Positions 43,457 through 51,387 are shown, counted from the stretch's first letter. The stretch is DNA of 64,000 bases from an uncultured Eubacteriales bacterium (GCA_900316385.1 ONCP01000001.1:91431-155430); one strand, 5' to 3'. Program-made: numbers and translations. The notes: a model not told the origin generated them from the sequence alone.

Positions 43457-44017
43457 TTTATCCCACTCACGCAGAAACTGCTCCATAAAATCATGGCGTA
43501 ATTCAGCAATTTCCTTTGCACGTTTTGTAATCATTTCACTCTTAAGGAGCAAAAGCTTATCGTGAAAGTGTTGCACTGAATCTTCCAACGTTCTTCCGCA
43601 TTTACCGCCGTAGGCAAAGGTACGAGCGATTCCTATAGCACCGATAGCGTCCAATCTGTCTGCGTCCTGAACAATTTTCGCGTCAATAGAAGCCAGGCTC
43701 TTTCCATGATTCTTACTGAACGAAACTGAGTTAATGATATCGCATATATAATCAATATGTTCCGGTTCAATATGCTGAGATGATAAAAAAGTTCTTGCGT
43801 TTGCGTTGTTCTCTGTCCTGAATAACTTATGGTCATCAACGTCATGAAGCAAAGCGGCTAACGATACGATAAACAGATTACAGTCCGGTTCGATTTCCGC
43901 AATCAATAACGCGTTATGATAAACTCTGAGAGTGTGTTGTACGTCATGCCCGTCGGAATTGTTTTGAAATAAGGTTTTAATATATTGAATTGCGGAATTG
44001 ATAACGGAACTATCCAT
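43439..44017 (-). CDS. HD-domain phosphohydrolase
   Basis: 192 residues. The HD superfamily metal site is visible: His in GHDVQHTLRVYHNA, the HD pair in AALLHDVDDHK and a distal Asp in VQDADRLDAIGAIG. This pattern is that of YpgQ/YedJ-type HD nucleotide phosphohydrolases. Likely hydrolyses (d)NTPs or another phosphoester in the cytosol. It is convergent with the kinase-Nudix gene, in the same presumed nucleotide-processing module. Confidence 0.9.
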   Translation of the reverse strand: MDSSVINSAIQYIKTLFQNNSDGHDVQHTLRVYHNALLIAEIEPDCNLFIVSLAALLHDVDDHKLFRTENNANARTFLSSQHIEPEHIDYICDIINSVSFSKNHGKSLASIDAKIVQDADRLDAIGAIGIARTFAYGGKCGRTLEDSVQHFHDKLLLLKSEMITKRAKEIAELRHDFMEQFLREWDKETAQG

Positions 44018-44083
44018 GCGGTAGAACTTCTTTCATTTAGATTTATTTTATTTTATCACGACAAAAGCAATAGCGCAAGGAGT

Positions 44084-44216
44084 TTATACCTGCGCTGTAT
44101 CGTTTTGTGATTTCAGTCTGTCTTTCTCCACTTTAATCTTTGTGTGGACTTTGGATATTGTTTCTTCGAGTAGCTTTTCACATTTCTCGCGCATTTTTGC
44201 GTAGTGAATGCGGACA
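44084..44216 (-). pseudogene. Remnant of an integrase C-terminus
   Basis: The minus-strand frame reads YAKMREKCEKLLEETISKV then HTKIKVEKDRLKSQ and a TAA at 44084-44086. It matches the C-terminal end of the intact integrase at 45408 (YAKTREECEKLLEEMIPKV...EIKAEKDRLKAE). No start or catalytic part remains. It is the trace of an earlier related integrase copy. The DNA from here to 44482 holds no other clear gene. Confidence 0.8.
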
Positions 44217-44482
44217 CCAGAATCTGGTCGGCAGATTTGTGCGAAATAAGCTTAATCAGGCAATAATCAAGCAGTCTTCACGCTTTGTGAATGAATACGT
44301 CAATGCAAAGATCGAAAAAGTATTGTACTGTTGTTCTCTGCCTGTGATTTTGATATCAATGCGGCAAAGGCATACAGACCAAAAAAACACAATAGGTTTT
44401 TAGAATTACATTTGTATAATGCACTGTTTTTATCATATAAAATATGGTATAATCAGAGTATATCAAACAAGGAGGAATTTTT

Positions 44483-45325
44483 ATGTCAAGGGAAACCAAT
44501 GTGGAGATTTTTAAAGACACGGAGAGAACCGTTCGGGAAAACAAAACTCTGCTTGAATCTGTTGAGAATACAATCAAGAAACAAAAGCTATATCCTGCCG
44601 ACAGTGCAATTATTCTTGAAAAGGGAAACGTTCAGAATGCGAAAATCTTTGTGTCAGGCAAAAGGACTCTCGAGGCCGCTTCCTCTTACAAGGGTAAAAA
44701 GGTTTGCATAATGAATTTTGCCTCTGCCACGAATCCGGGCGGAGGAGTTGAACGCGGCTCTAACGCTCAGGAGGAAGCGCTTTGCCGAATCAGCACGCTG
44801 TATTTTTGCTTGAATACTCCTGAGATGCGGAAGTGTTTTTATATGCCGCATAGAAAAGCAAGAAATCCGCTTTATAACGATGACATCATATATTCTCCCG
44901 GTGTTTGTGTTATAAAAAACGATAGCGCAAAAGCCGAAATGCTTGCAGAAGAGGATTGGTATAAGGTTAATGTTATCACCTGTGCCGCGCCTAATTTGAG
45001 GAGGATCCCGAGCAATGAAATGAACCCCGATGCCGGTGATAAAGCCGCTGAGATTTCTGTTAATGATTTAAGAAAACTTCATGAGCAAAGGATTCGCAGA
45101 ATATTTGAAGTTGCGGCGGAAAACGAAAATGAGGTGCTGATTGCGGGAGCTTTCGGGTGCGGCGCGTTTATGAACCCGCCGGAGGTGGTTGCAGAGGCTT
45201 TCCAATCTGTTGTTAAAGAATTGGGGAACAGATTTGAAACGGTTGAATTTGCCGTAGCTTGCGGAAAAAAGCCGTCTCACAATTTCCTCGTTTTTCAAAA
45301 GGTATTTGATAAAAATTCGGATTGA
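44483..45325 (+). CDS. TIGR02452 family protein, microbial-type PARG / macrodomain-like
   Basis: 280 residues. The catalytic loop is NPGGGVERGSNAQEEALCR (residues about 84-102), the GGG...QEE signature of poly(ADP-ribose) glycohydrolases, in which the second Glu is catalytic. Later blocks are VITCAAPNLR and LIAGAFGCGAFMNPPEVVA, the macrodomain phosphate loop. It probably removes ADP-ribose from proteins or nucleic acids. TATAAT and AAGGAGG precede the ATG; a terminator follows. Its partner ADP-ribosyltransferase is not in the window. Confidence 0.9.
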   Translation: MSRETNVEIFKDTERTVRENKTLLESVENTIKKQKLYPADSAIILEKGNVQNAKIFVSGKRTLEAASSYKGKKVCIMNFASATNPGGGVERGSNAQEEALCRISTLYFCLNTPEMRKCFYMPHRKARNPLYNDDIIYSPGVCVIKNDSAKAEMLAEEDWYKVNVITCAAPNLRRIPSNEMNPDAGDKAAEISVNDLRKLHEQRIRRIFEVAAENENEVLIAGAFGCGAFMNPPEVVAEAFQSVVKELGNRFETVEFAVACGKKPSHNFLVFQKVFDKNSD

Positions 45326-45329
45326 CAAT

Positions 45330-45361
45330 CGACAGAGCAGCACTGCGCTGCTCTGTTTTTG
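45330..45361 (+). terminator. Terminator of the PARG-like gene
   Basis: ACAGAGCAGC / GCTGCTCTGT with loop ACTGC, followed by TTTTTGC. Confidence 0.9.
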
Positions 45362-45389
45362 CTTATTCTTTTTCTATATCATTTTCGCG

Positions 45390-45422
45390 TTATCTTTGAT
45401 TACAGCGTCACAAATTTTGACA
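45390..45422 (+). repeat. Island dispersed repeat, copy B (overlaps integrase stop)
   Basis: ATCTTTGATTACAGC at 45392-45406, then GTCACAAATTTTGACA. The stop codon of the minus-strand integrase (45408-45410) lies inside this copy. Confidence 0.8.
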
Positions 45423-46877
45423 TGTCAACTGATTTTGTTCAGCTTTCAGTCTGTCTTTCTCCGCCTTAATCTCAGCGCGGACTTTGGGAATCATTTCTTC
45501 GAGGAGTTTTTCGCATTCCTCGCGCGTTTTGGCGTAGACGGTATGGACTTCGCGCTTGCCGTGAGCGTTGGTCGGGGAATACCGCCCCTCAAACAGGTTG
45601 TCGCTTATCTGATAAATCCCGCCGGTGCCTGCCTTGCGGATTTTGCCTTTATACGGCTCGAAATTCGCCTGACACGGCGCGTTTACGGCTTTTTCGGGTA
45701 CTTCTCCGTTGTCGTACTCACCGTGCTCAAACGGCTCGTTTTTGGCGAAGTGCTTGTCGATATTGTTAGCCGCGCTTTTCTGCATTTCATCTGTAATGTG
45801 GCTGTAGATGTCGAGCGTGGTCGCGGACGACACGTGACCGATGATCGCCGAGAGCGTTTTAATATCCATTCCGTGCTCGAGCGCGGTGGTGGCGAAGGTG
45901 TGGCGCAGATCATGAAAGCGGACGCGCTTGCACTGCGCTCGGTCTAAAATCTTGACCATTTTGCGGTACACGCTTTGTGGGTCAATCGGCTCGCCTTTCT
46001 TGACCGGAGATGGGAAAATCCATTCCGAATCAACCTTTTCGCGGTGGGATTTCAGCACGTTAAGCACGGACTGCGGAAGGATTATCGAGCGGTTTGACTG
46101 CTTGGTTTTCGGTGCGGAAATTATTACGCCGTGGTTAACGTGGTAAGCCTGGCGCTGGATGTGAAGCGCTCCGGTTTCAAAATCGAGGTCATCCCACTTT
46201 AACGCGCAGATTTCGCCTCGTCGCATACCTGTGGCAAGCTCGAGCAGGGCGAGCTCGTAGAAGTCGTCCTGCTTTGCCTGAATCAGGAACCTGCGCATCT
46301 CATCGTGAGTGAGCACCTGCATCTCCTGGGATTTTTTCGGCGGGAGCTTACAGCCGGCGGCGGGATTAATTTTTATCAGGTTTTCTTCTACCGCCTTTTG
46401 CAGAGCGGAACGGCACGTTGCGTGACAGGAGCGTACCATTCTGTCTGAAAGCCCCGGTCCGTAAATTTCAACCTTCGTTTTCCGTCCGTTCTTTTTAAGA
46501 TCGGCGTAGAACTTTTGCAGGTCGCTCTGCGTAAGTTTGTTCAGCGGAATATCACCGATCGAGGGAATGATGTGCAGGTATATCCTGTCCTCGTAACATA
46601 ATTGAGTCGTGATTCTGATAGTCGGCTTTGAATAGGTTTTGTACCAGAGGTCGAGCCAGTCGCCGAAGGGCATATCGGGGTTCGCCTTGCCTGTTACGAT
46701 ACCGCATTTCTGTTTCAGCTCCTCGAGCTTTGCCTGGCACTCTGCTTTGGTTTTCGCGGTCACGCTTTTGGTTTTAGGCGTGCCGTTTTCTTTATAATCA
46801 ACGACGATCCTGCCTTCCCAGCGACCGTCTTTTCTAATGCGCAGAGTGCCTTGTCCGGCTTTTCTTCGTTTTGCCAT
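45408..46877 (-). CDS. Tyrosine recombinase/integrase with C-terminal extension
   Basis: 489 residues. N-terminal AP2-like arm-binding domain (GQGTLRIRKDGRWEGRIV), SAM-like core-binding domain (about 65-170) and catalytic domain with Arg in TGMRRGEICALKW, HDLRHTFATTAL (HxxR) and GHVSSATTLDIYSH (Tyr near 375). An additional ~100 residues after the catalytic Tyr include a second AP2-like stretch (GTGGIYQISDNLFEGRYSP), which is unusual. Starts directly after the stop of the upstream integrase. Candidate for the enzyme that integrated the island. Confidence 0.93.
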   Translation of the reverse strand: MAKRRKAGQGTLRIRKDGRWEGRIVVDYKENGTPKTKSVTAKTKAECQAKLEELKQKCGIVTGKANPDMPFGDWLDLWYKTYSKPTIRITTQLCYEDRIYLHIIPSIGDIPLNKLTQSDLQKFYADLKKNGRKTKVEIYGPGLSDRMVRSCHATCRSALQKAVEENLIKINPAAGCKLPPKKSQEMQVLTHDEMRRFLIQAKQDDFYELALLELATGMRRGEICALKWDDLDFETGALHIQRQAYHVNHGVIISAPKTKQSNRSIILPQSVLNVLKSHREKVDSEWIFPSPVKKGEPIDPQSVYRKMVKILDRAQCKRVRFHDLRHTFATTALEHGMDIKTLSAIIGHVSSATTLDIYSHITDEMQKSAANNIDKHFAKNEPFEHGEYDNGEVPEKAVNAPCQANFEPYKGKIRKAGTGGIYQISDNLFEGRYSPTNAHGKREVHTVYAKTREECEKLLEEMIPKVRAEIKAEKDRLKAEQNQLTCQNL

Positions 46878-48035
46878 TTACAATTCACCTCCGAATATTT
46901 CATCTATGAAATCGCCGACGACAGCGGAAGCGTTTTTCTGCATATCGGTGGTGACGTGAGTGTAGGTGTCGAGCGTGAAGCTCGCGTTTGTGTGACCGAG
47001 GATACCCGACAGCGTTTTCGCGTCTACTCCGCTTGTCAGCGCATGGGTAGCGAAGGTGTGGCGCAGGTCGTGGAAGCGGATATCGGGAAGTCCCGCGCCT
47101 TTCAAAATAACTTTGAGACGGTGGTATGCCGAACTCGGAGCGGTCGGCTTTTCCGGGGCAAGCAGGCTTGGGAATATCCACTCGCTCACGGAGTTTTTCT
47201 TCCGCTCTGTCAGGATTTTGAGAGTGCCTTTCGGCAGGAGGATCGTCCGCGTTCCTTTCTCGGTTTTTGTCTCGCCGATATTAACTTCTCCGCCTTCCGC
47301 CTGAGAAACCGAACGCTGAATTTTAAGTTTTCCGGTGCTCTCGTCGAGGTCGCTCCACTTCAGTCCGCAGATTTCTCCCAACCGCAGACCTGTTGTGATC
47401 TCCGTGTAGAAGAAGTCGTGCCACATTGGCTCGTCGAGAATCGCCTTCATAAATATTTCGAGCTGTTCCTCGTTGAGGATGCGCTTCGGCGCGTAATTGT
47501 TTTTCGGGATCTTTGCGCCCTCGGCCGGGTTTTTGAAAATCAGATTTGCCTTGACCGCAGAATCAAGAATTTCATGCAGGAGCATGTGGATCGCTCTGAC
47601 GGTTGAGTCCGCAAGAGTTTTGTGATTGCCGACCTTGTTGACCTCTTTGCGACTCAGAGAGTTATAAAATTTTTGCACGTCCCTCGACGTTATAAACCGA
47701 AGCTGTTTGTTGCCGAGCGCGGGGGCAATATGATTTTTTATATTGCGTTTATAGCCGGTCACAGTGTTTTGGCGCAGAGCGGGCTCAGCGTATTCCGCGA
47801 GCCATTTCTTCATCCATTCGTTGAGCGTGATGTTGCTTTCCTCGGAAAAGTCCGCTCCTTGATAATCTTCGATCGCTTGGCGGAGCTTCGGCATAAGCTC
47901 CTTTTGTGTTTTGGCAAACACGCTTTTGTATATGGGAGAGTTGTCGTCCTTGTGACCGATAACGATTCTGCCTTCCCATCGTCCGTCAGTTCTTTTGCGG
48001 ACAAGTCCGTCGCCGTCAGGTCTTTTTCCTGACAT
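46878..48035 (-). CDS. Tyrosine recombinase/integrase
   Basis: 385 residues of standard phage-type layout: AP2-like arm-binding domain (DGLVRKRTDGRWEGRIVIGH), core-binding domain and catalytic domain with Arg in TGLRLGEICGLKW, HDLRHTFATHAL and GHTNASFTLDTYTH (Tyr near 358). It is related to the following integrase but clearly diverged. Both genes abut, so they are cotranscribed; two integrases acting together, or successive acquisitions, are both possible. Confidence 0.94.
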   Translation of the reverse strand: MSGKRPDGDGLVRKRTDGRWEGRIVIGHKDDNSPIYKSVFAKTQKELMPKLRQAIEDYQGADFSEESNITLNEWMKKWLAEYAEPALRQNTVTGYKRNIKNHIAPALGNKQLRFITSRDVQKFYNSLSRKEVNKVGNHKTLADSTVRAIHMLLHEILDSAVKANLIFKNPAEGAKIPKNNYAPKRILNEEQLEIFMKAILDEPMWHDFFYTEITTGLRLGEICGLKWSDLDESTGKLKIQRSVSQAEGGEVNIGETKTEKGTRTILLPKGTLKILTERKKNSVSEWIFPSLLAPEKPTAPSSAYHRLKVILKGAGLPDIRFHDLRHTFATHALTSGVDAKTLSGILGHTNASFTLDTYTHVTTDMQKNASAVVGDFIDEIFGGEL

Positions 48036-48089
48036 TATACCACCTCCTCAGCAACACAGGATACCACAAGTTTTGAAACATATCCAGAC

Positions 48090-48497
48090 CTAATCATCAT
48101 AATAACCGTCAAGTATTTCTTCGAATCTAACTTTTCCGCGCGTTCTGCGGACATTGTTGATCGCCTCGTGACGCATACCTTCGAGACAATCCTTATCAAT
48201 ATCATTGGTCGCCGCGAGCACCCTGCACATCATTTCAAGTTGGACAGCGTAGCGGAACAGTCCTTTTGAGATTGCTTTGGCGTTGTCCTCAGAGTATTTT
48301 GCGATGGCTTGTCCGAGCTTATCGCTGACGGCAGACTCGTTAGAGCTGAGCAGATAGTCGGCGATATAATACTCAACCGCCTTCGCGAAAAATTCATTCC
48401 GCGATTTGAAATGAAATTGTTTTACCATATCATCCGCGCGATTTACCAAATCTTTGTCCAAATAAAGACCGACGCGCTTCATATTTTCAGAATCCAT
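48090..48497 (-). CDS. Ribbon-helix-helix family protein
   Basis: 135 residues from MDSENMKRV; GGAGG lies five bases upstream. The N-terminal 50 residues (VGLYLDKDLVNRADDMVKQFHFKSRNEFFAKAVEYYI) are a ribbon-helix-helix fold of the CopG/MetJ type. The helical C-terminus is of unknown function. Often found beside integrases in Clostridial elements; probably a regulator or plasmid-type partition accessory. Confidence 0.82.
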   Translation of the reverse strand: MDSENMKRVGLYLDKDLVNRADDMVKQFHFKSRNEFFAKAVEYYIADYLLSSNESAVSDKLGQAIAKYSEDNAKAISKGLFRYAVQLEMMCRVLAATNDIDKDCLEGMRHEAINNVRRTRGKVRFEEILDGYYDD

Positions 48498-48663
48498 TAA
48501 TACCTCCAAAAAACCGTGTTAATCAAAATTAACCCATTTTAAAACCGCTTGAAACTGCCGAAACTCGTGATTTCACCTCGAAATATGCGCCTGATTCGGC
48601 ACCAAAGGGTAAATAACGACACACAGCTTGACGCATTTTTAAAATGCGTAAAAACGGCTTAAA

Positions 48664-48720
48664 CAGTCGGCATTGCCGGCTGAAGTGGTCTGCATAGGCG
48701 CCTAAGTAAGCGCCTATGCT
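48664..48720. terminator. Two adjacent hairpins
   Basis: AGTCGGC/GCCGGCT at 48664-48681 and the very stable GCATAGGCGC/GCGCCTATGC at 48692-48720 between the RHH gene and the HTH gene. The second would act as a terminator or barrier for the minus-strand HTH gene ending at 48730. Confidence 0.7.
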
Positions 48721-48729
48721 TTCTCCTGC

Positions 48730-49155
48730 TTACTTTTCGACCTTGTTATTGATTCCGCCGTTAAGGATTTGCTTTTGGTGGAACTCGTCCACCGCGTATT
48801 TGATCGGAAGAATTTGATACTTCAAATTTCCGTTACGCTTAATACCTGCTTGCGTAATCACACTCGTATGCTCGGTGGTTATCAAACCTCTTTCTTCAAG
48901 GCTGTGAACGTATTTCATCACAGTGTTCCTACTCATCTTAAGAGCATCGCCGATTGTTTTGAACGAGGGATAGCAAGAATAAGTTTCGCGGTCTTCCATT
49001 CGCATCAGATAACTGTACAGCGCGATTTCTCCCGCGCACAGATCCATATTGAAGATCTCATTTGGAAGAGGGAAGAAGTTTCCAACGCGAGGCGGAGATT
49101 TGTAAATAAAGAATTTGCAGAGAGTTTTGACAAAATCACCCGCCGACATTGTCAT
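48730..49155 (-). CDS. HTH replication-initiator-like protein
   Basis: 141 residues (or 139 from an inner ATG at 49149). Residues 25-115 form a winged helix (FFPLPNEIFNMDLCAGEIALYSYLMR, CYPSFKTIGDALKMSRNTVMKYVHSLEERGLI), the HTH_36 type used in replication initiators (RepA/DnaD-like) of mobile elements. Overlaps the excisionase-like gene stop by 20 bases, so the two are coupled. Possibly allows replication of the excised form. Confidence 0.82.
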   Translation of the reverse strand: MTMSAGDFVKTLCKFFIYKSPPRVGNFFPLPNEIFNMDLCAGEIALYSYLMRMEDRETYSCYPSFKTIGDALKMSRNTVMKYVHSLEERGLITTEHTSVITQAGIKRNGNLKYQILPIKYAVDEFHQKQILNGGINNKVEK

Positions 49156-49330
49156 TCACCCACTTAATAAATTTTTCCTTCGGCACTACCATACGCGCGC
49201 CGATTTTCAAGGTCGGAAAAGATTTTTCGTGCATCAATTCATACGCTCCCGAGCGCGAGATGCCGAGCACGCTCGAGACGGTTTTCACGTCGATGAACAA
49301 CGGAAGTTCATCATAGGTTTTGTAAACCAA
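49136..49330 (-). CDS. Excisionase family DNA-binding protein
   Basis: 64 residues with a MerR-like winged HTH (FIDVKTVSSVLGISRSGAYELMHEKSFPTLKIGARMVVPKEKFIKWV), the HTH_17/excisionase pattern. It likely directs excision and controls its operon. It is the first gene of the minus-strand xis-HTH unit. A tandem direct repeat lies upstream. Confidence 0.9.
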   Translation of the reverse strand: MVYKTYDELPLFIDVKTVSSVLGISRSGAYELMHEKSFPTLKIGARMVVPKEKFIKWVNDNVGG

Positions 49331-49413
49331 ATTTACCTTTCCTTTCTTTCGGGCAACAAAAAAGACCCGTTACTTGTCAAGTCACAACGCACGCACGTCT
49401 CCCTTGGTGCGAT

Positions 49414-49493
49414 TGTGATATGTAAAAAGTAAGCGAGTCAAACTCAAAAAATATTGCTTGAAGATAAATTATCAAGCTATGTGATATGTAAAA
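49414..49493. repeat. Two direct copies of TGTGATATGTAAAA upstream of the excisionase gene
   Basis: Exact 14-base copies at 49414-49427 and 49480-49493, 66 bases apart (about six helical turns). They are likely regulator or excisionase binding sites. Confidence 0.6.
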
Positions 49494-49604
49494 GATAATA
49501 TTCAATTTTCTATTATATATTTTAACACATTCGGAAACCCGTGTCAATAGTAAATTAGAATATTTGTTCGGAAACTTAAATTAATTTTTTGAGGTATAAA
49601 TACA

Positions 49605-49637
49605 GACACCGCGCCTACATAAATCAGCGCGGTGTCG
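49605..49637 (-). terminator. Terminator of the 90-residue orphan gene
   Basis: GACACCGCGC / GCGCGGTGTC with a twelve-base loop, then a T-rich tail on the minus strand. Confidence 0.8.
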
Positions 49638-49646
49638 TAGCAGTTT

Positions 49647-49919
49647 TTAATCAGCTAATAGTTTTTCGCAGTCATATACAATAATATTTTCCGCGCCTGA
49701 TTGCGCCGCTATTCTGCCGTAGGTACCGACATAGCAAAGCGTCTTGTCCGGGAGCACTGCGATAAGGTCTGAGGGGTGTTTTTCTGTAGGTTTCGCACCG
49801 TCGCCGAAGAGAAATCCCTCGTTTTCTGCCTGAGTGAAAAACGCTTTGCAAATTCCGTCGTTCTTCATTCTGACATAGACCTTTTTGTTTGTGTTGATTA
49901 GACTTTCGATTGATTTCAT
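49647..49919 (-). CDS. 90-residue hypothetical protein behind a riboswitch-like leader
   Basis: 90 residues from MKSIESLINTNKKVYVRM; GGAGG lies seven bases upstream, and the longer frame has no site. Soluble, mixed alpha/beta, not recognised. The leader (49963-50089) carries a structured RNA and an intrinsic terminator, so expression seems controlled by transcription attenuation. A perfect consensus promoter precedes it. Confidence 0.75.
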   Translation of the reverse strand: MKSIESLINTNKKVYVRMKNDGICKAFFTQAENEGFLFGDGAKPTEKHPSDLIAVLPDKTLCYVGTYGRIAAQSGAENIIVYDCEKLLAD

Positions 49920-49962
49920 TTTTAATCCTCCAAAATAATATTCCCTATAAGGAGGACATAAG

Positions 49963-50089
49963 AAAACGCCCATCGTCTGATGAGCGTTAGAAACAAATTA
50001 ATCACACCCATCATTCAAGCCTTACCACCTTACACAATGCAGGTTGGTGTGCGGTCAACGAGCTTGTCTCTCGCGCACTCTTTATAGGT
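49963..50089 (-). ncRNA. Riboswitch-like cis-regulatory RNA, SAM-I-clan-like fold, with terminator
   Basis: Minus-strand RNA. P1 pairs ACCUAU (50089-50084) with AUGGGU (50011-50006). It encloses AAAGAG, then P2 GUGCG/CGCAC capped by CGAG/CUCG with an asymmetric UUGAC bulge, and P3 ACCAACCU/AGGUGGU. Order and spacing follow the SAM-I riboswitch (AAGAG, P2 kink-turn, CAACC...GGUG in P3), but P4 is very short. Terminator AACGCUCAUC/GAUGGGCGUU and U-run follow at 49989-49963. The class is uncertain; the cis-regulatory role is better supported. Confidence 0.55.
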
Positions 50090-50096
50090 TGGTTTT

Positions 50097-50125
50097 ATTA
50101 TAATTTCTGAAAAGGGATTTGTCAA
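50097..50125 (-). promoter_or_regulatory. Perfect consensus promoter of the riboswitch-like RNA
   Basis: TTGACA (50125-50120), 17-base spacer, TATAAT (50102-50097); the -35 overlaps the HIT gene stop. The start would be at about 50090, exactly at P1. Confidence 0.85.
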
Positions 50126-50526
50126 CCGTTCAATTTCAATTTTTCAAAATGATATGAATAGCTCTTTTTTGCACCCTTGAAGACAGGCCATCCGTCAATG
50201 CCGTCATTGCGCTTGCGTGGAATGATATGGATGTGGAAATGCGGCACCAACTGCCCTGCGCTTTCGTCGCTTGCGTTGAGCAGGTTCACGCCGTCGTAAC
50301 CGCAGTTGTCGACAAGGTGACGGGAAACCTTTTGCACTGTATCCATCATGTCGTGAAGCGTATCGCTGTCGCAGTCAAGAATATTCTTGAAGTGCATCTT
50401 CGGGATAACGAGAATGTGTCCGTCAACGTCGTCCGCAATATCCATGATTGAAATCATGGTATCGTTTTCGTACAGCTTGGAGCTCGGAAGTTCTCCGCTG
50501 AGAATCTTACAAAAAACACAGTCCAT
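50122..50526 (-). CDS. HIT family nucleotide hydrolase/transferase
   Basis: 134 residues from MDCVFCKILSGELPSS; AAGGAGG lies eight bases upstream. The histidine triad HFHIHIIPR is near residue 97. An N-terminal CVFC with a downstream His may bind zinc as in Hinfp/HinT homologues. It hydrolyses purine nucleoside phosphoramidates and similar compounds. Housekeeping type, yet located inside the island. Confidence 0.94.
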   Translation of the reverse strand: MDCVFCKILSGELPSSKLYENDTMISIMDIADDVDGHILVIPKMHFKNILDCDSDTLHDMMDTVQKVSRHLVDNCGYDGVNLLNASDESAGQLVPHFHIHIIPRKRNDGIDGWPVFKGAKKSYSYHFEKLKLNG

Positions 50527-50623
50527 ACTGTTTGCCTCCTTTTTCACATTATAGTACGCGCGAAGAAAAAATGCAACAGTTGCGTTCCCGAAAAAATTGT
50601 TATAAAATATTTTCAGAAAACAC

Positions 50624-50654
50624 TTGACTCTGACGCTGCGTCATAGGTTATCAT
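50624..50654 (+). promoter_or_regulatory. MerR-type promoter with central operator dyad
   Basis: TTGACT, 19-base spacer, TATCAT; the spacer holds the perfect dyad TGACGCTGCGTCA (50631-50643). A 19-base spacer with a central dyad is diagnostic of MerR-family control. Confidence 0.85.
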
Positions 50655-50673
50655 AGAACCCGAGGTGAGGAAA

Positions 50674-51387
50674 ATGAAAATGCAGATTAAAGAATTCGCG
50701 GAGCTGACGGGTGTGAGTGTGCGTACGCTTCACTACTATGACGAAATCGGTTTGCTGAAACCGTCCGAGGTCGACGCGCAAAACGGATACCGTATTTATG
50801 ACGAAAAATCTTTAGAGAGAATGCAGGAGATATTATTTTACCGCGAGCTGGATTTCTCTCTAAAAACCATAATGCAGATTCTGTCCTCACCCGACTATGA
50901 CAAACAGCAGGCGTTGTCACGTCAGCGGCAACTCTTAATCGCGAAAAAGGAACGCTTGGAGCAGTTGATTGTGGCAATCGACAACGTGGAGAAAGGAAAA
51001 AGTTTTATGAAAAACAATGAGTATGAAAAACTGAAAAACAAATACGCGGAGGAAGTCAAACAGCGTTGGGGTAACACCGACGCTTACAAAGAGAGCGAGA
51101 GCCGCAACACGGATTTCAGCAAGTCGGCGGCTTTACTCGACGCAGTATTTGAAGAATTTGCCGAGCTCAACCGCAGCAGCATCTTACCCGACGATGAAGC
51201 AGCGAAAGTACAGGTCGAGAGATTACAGCAGTGTATCACCGATAACTTCTACACCTGCACAAACGAAATCCTCGCAGGACTCGGTCAGATGTATGTCGCC
51301 GACAAACGCTTTAAAACCAACATCGACAAACACAGCGAGGGCACGGCGGAGTTCGTTTCGGCGTGTATAAAATCTTACTGTGAATAA
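50674..51387 (+). CDS. MerR family regulator with TipAS-type ligand domain
   Basis: 237 residues from MKMQIKEFAELTGV; GAGGTGAGG lies upstream. N-terminal MerR winged helix (about 1-70, VRTLHYYDEIGLLKPSEV), coiled-coil dimer helix (about 75-115) and a C-terminal TipAS/globin-like domain (about 120-237), which binds thiopeptide-like or other amphipathic antibiotics. Its promoter carries a MerR dyad, so it is autoregulated. No drug-export gene is adjacent. Confidence 0.93.
   Translation: MKMQIKEFAELTGVSVRTLHYYDEIGLLKPSEVDAQNGYRIYDEKSLERMQEILFYRELDFSLKTIMQILSSPDYDKQQALSRQRQLLIAKKERLEQLIVAIDNVEKGKSFMKNNEYEKLKNKYAEEVKQRWGNTDAYKESESRNTDFSKSAALLDAVFEEFAELNRSSILPDDEAAKVQVERLQQCITDNFYTCTNEILAGLGQMYVADKRFKTNIDKHSEGTAEFVSACIKSYCE

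Noticed and set aside
44140..44711. ORFs of 87 and 126 codons near 44140-44711
   Set aside because: They lie antisense to the integrase remnant and overlap the strong PARG-like gene in another frame.
45306..45947. 213-codon plus-strand ORF
   Set aside because: It is antisense to the integrase gene, which has clear catalytic motifs.
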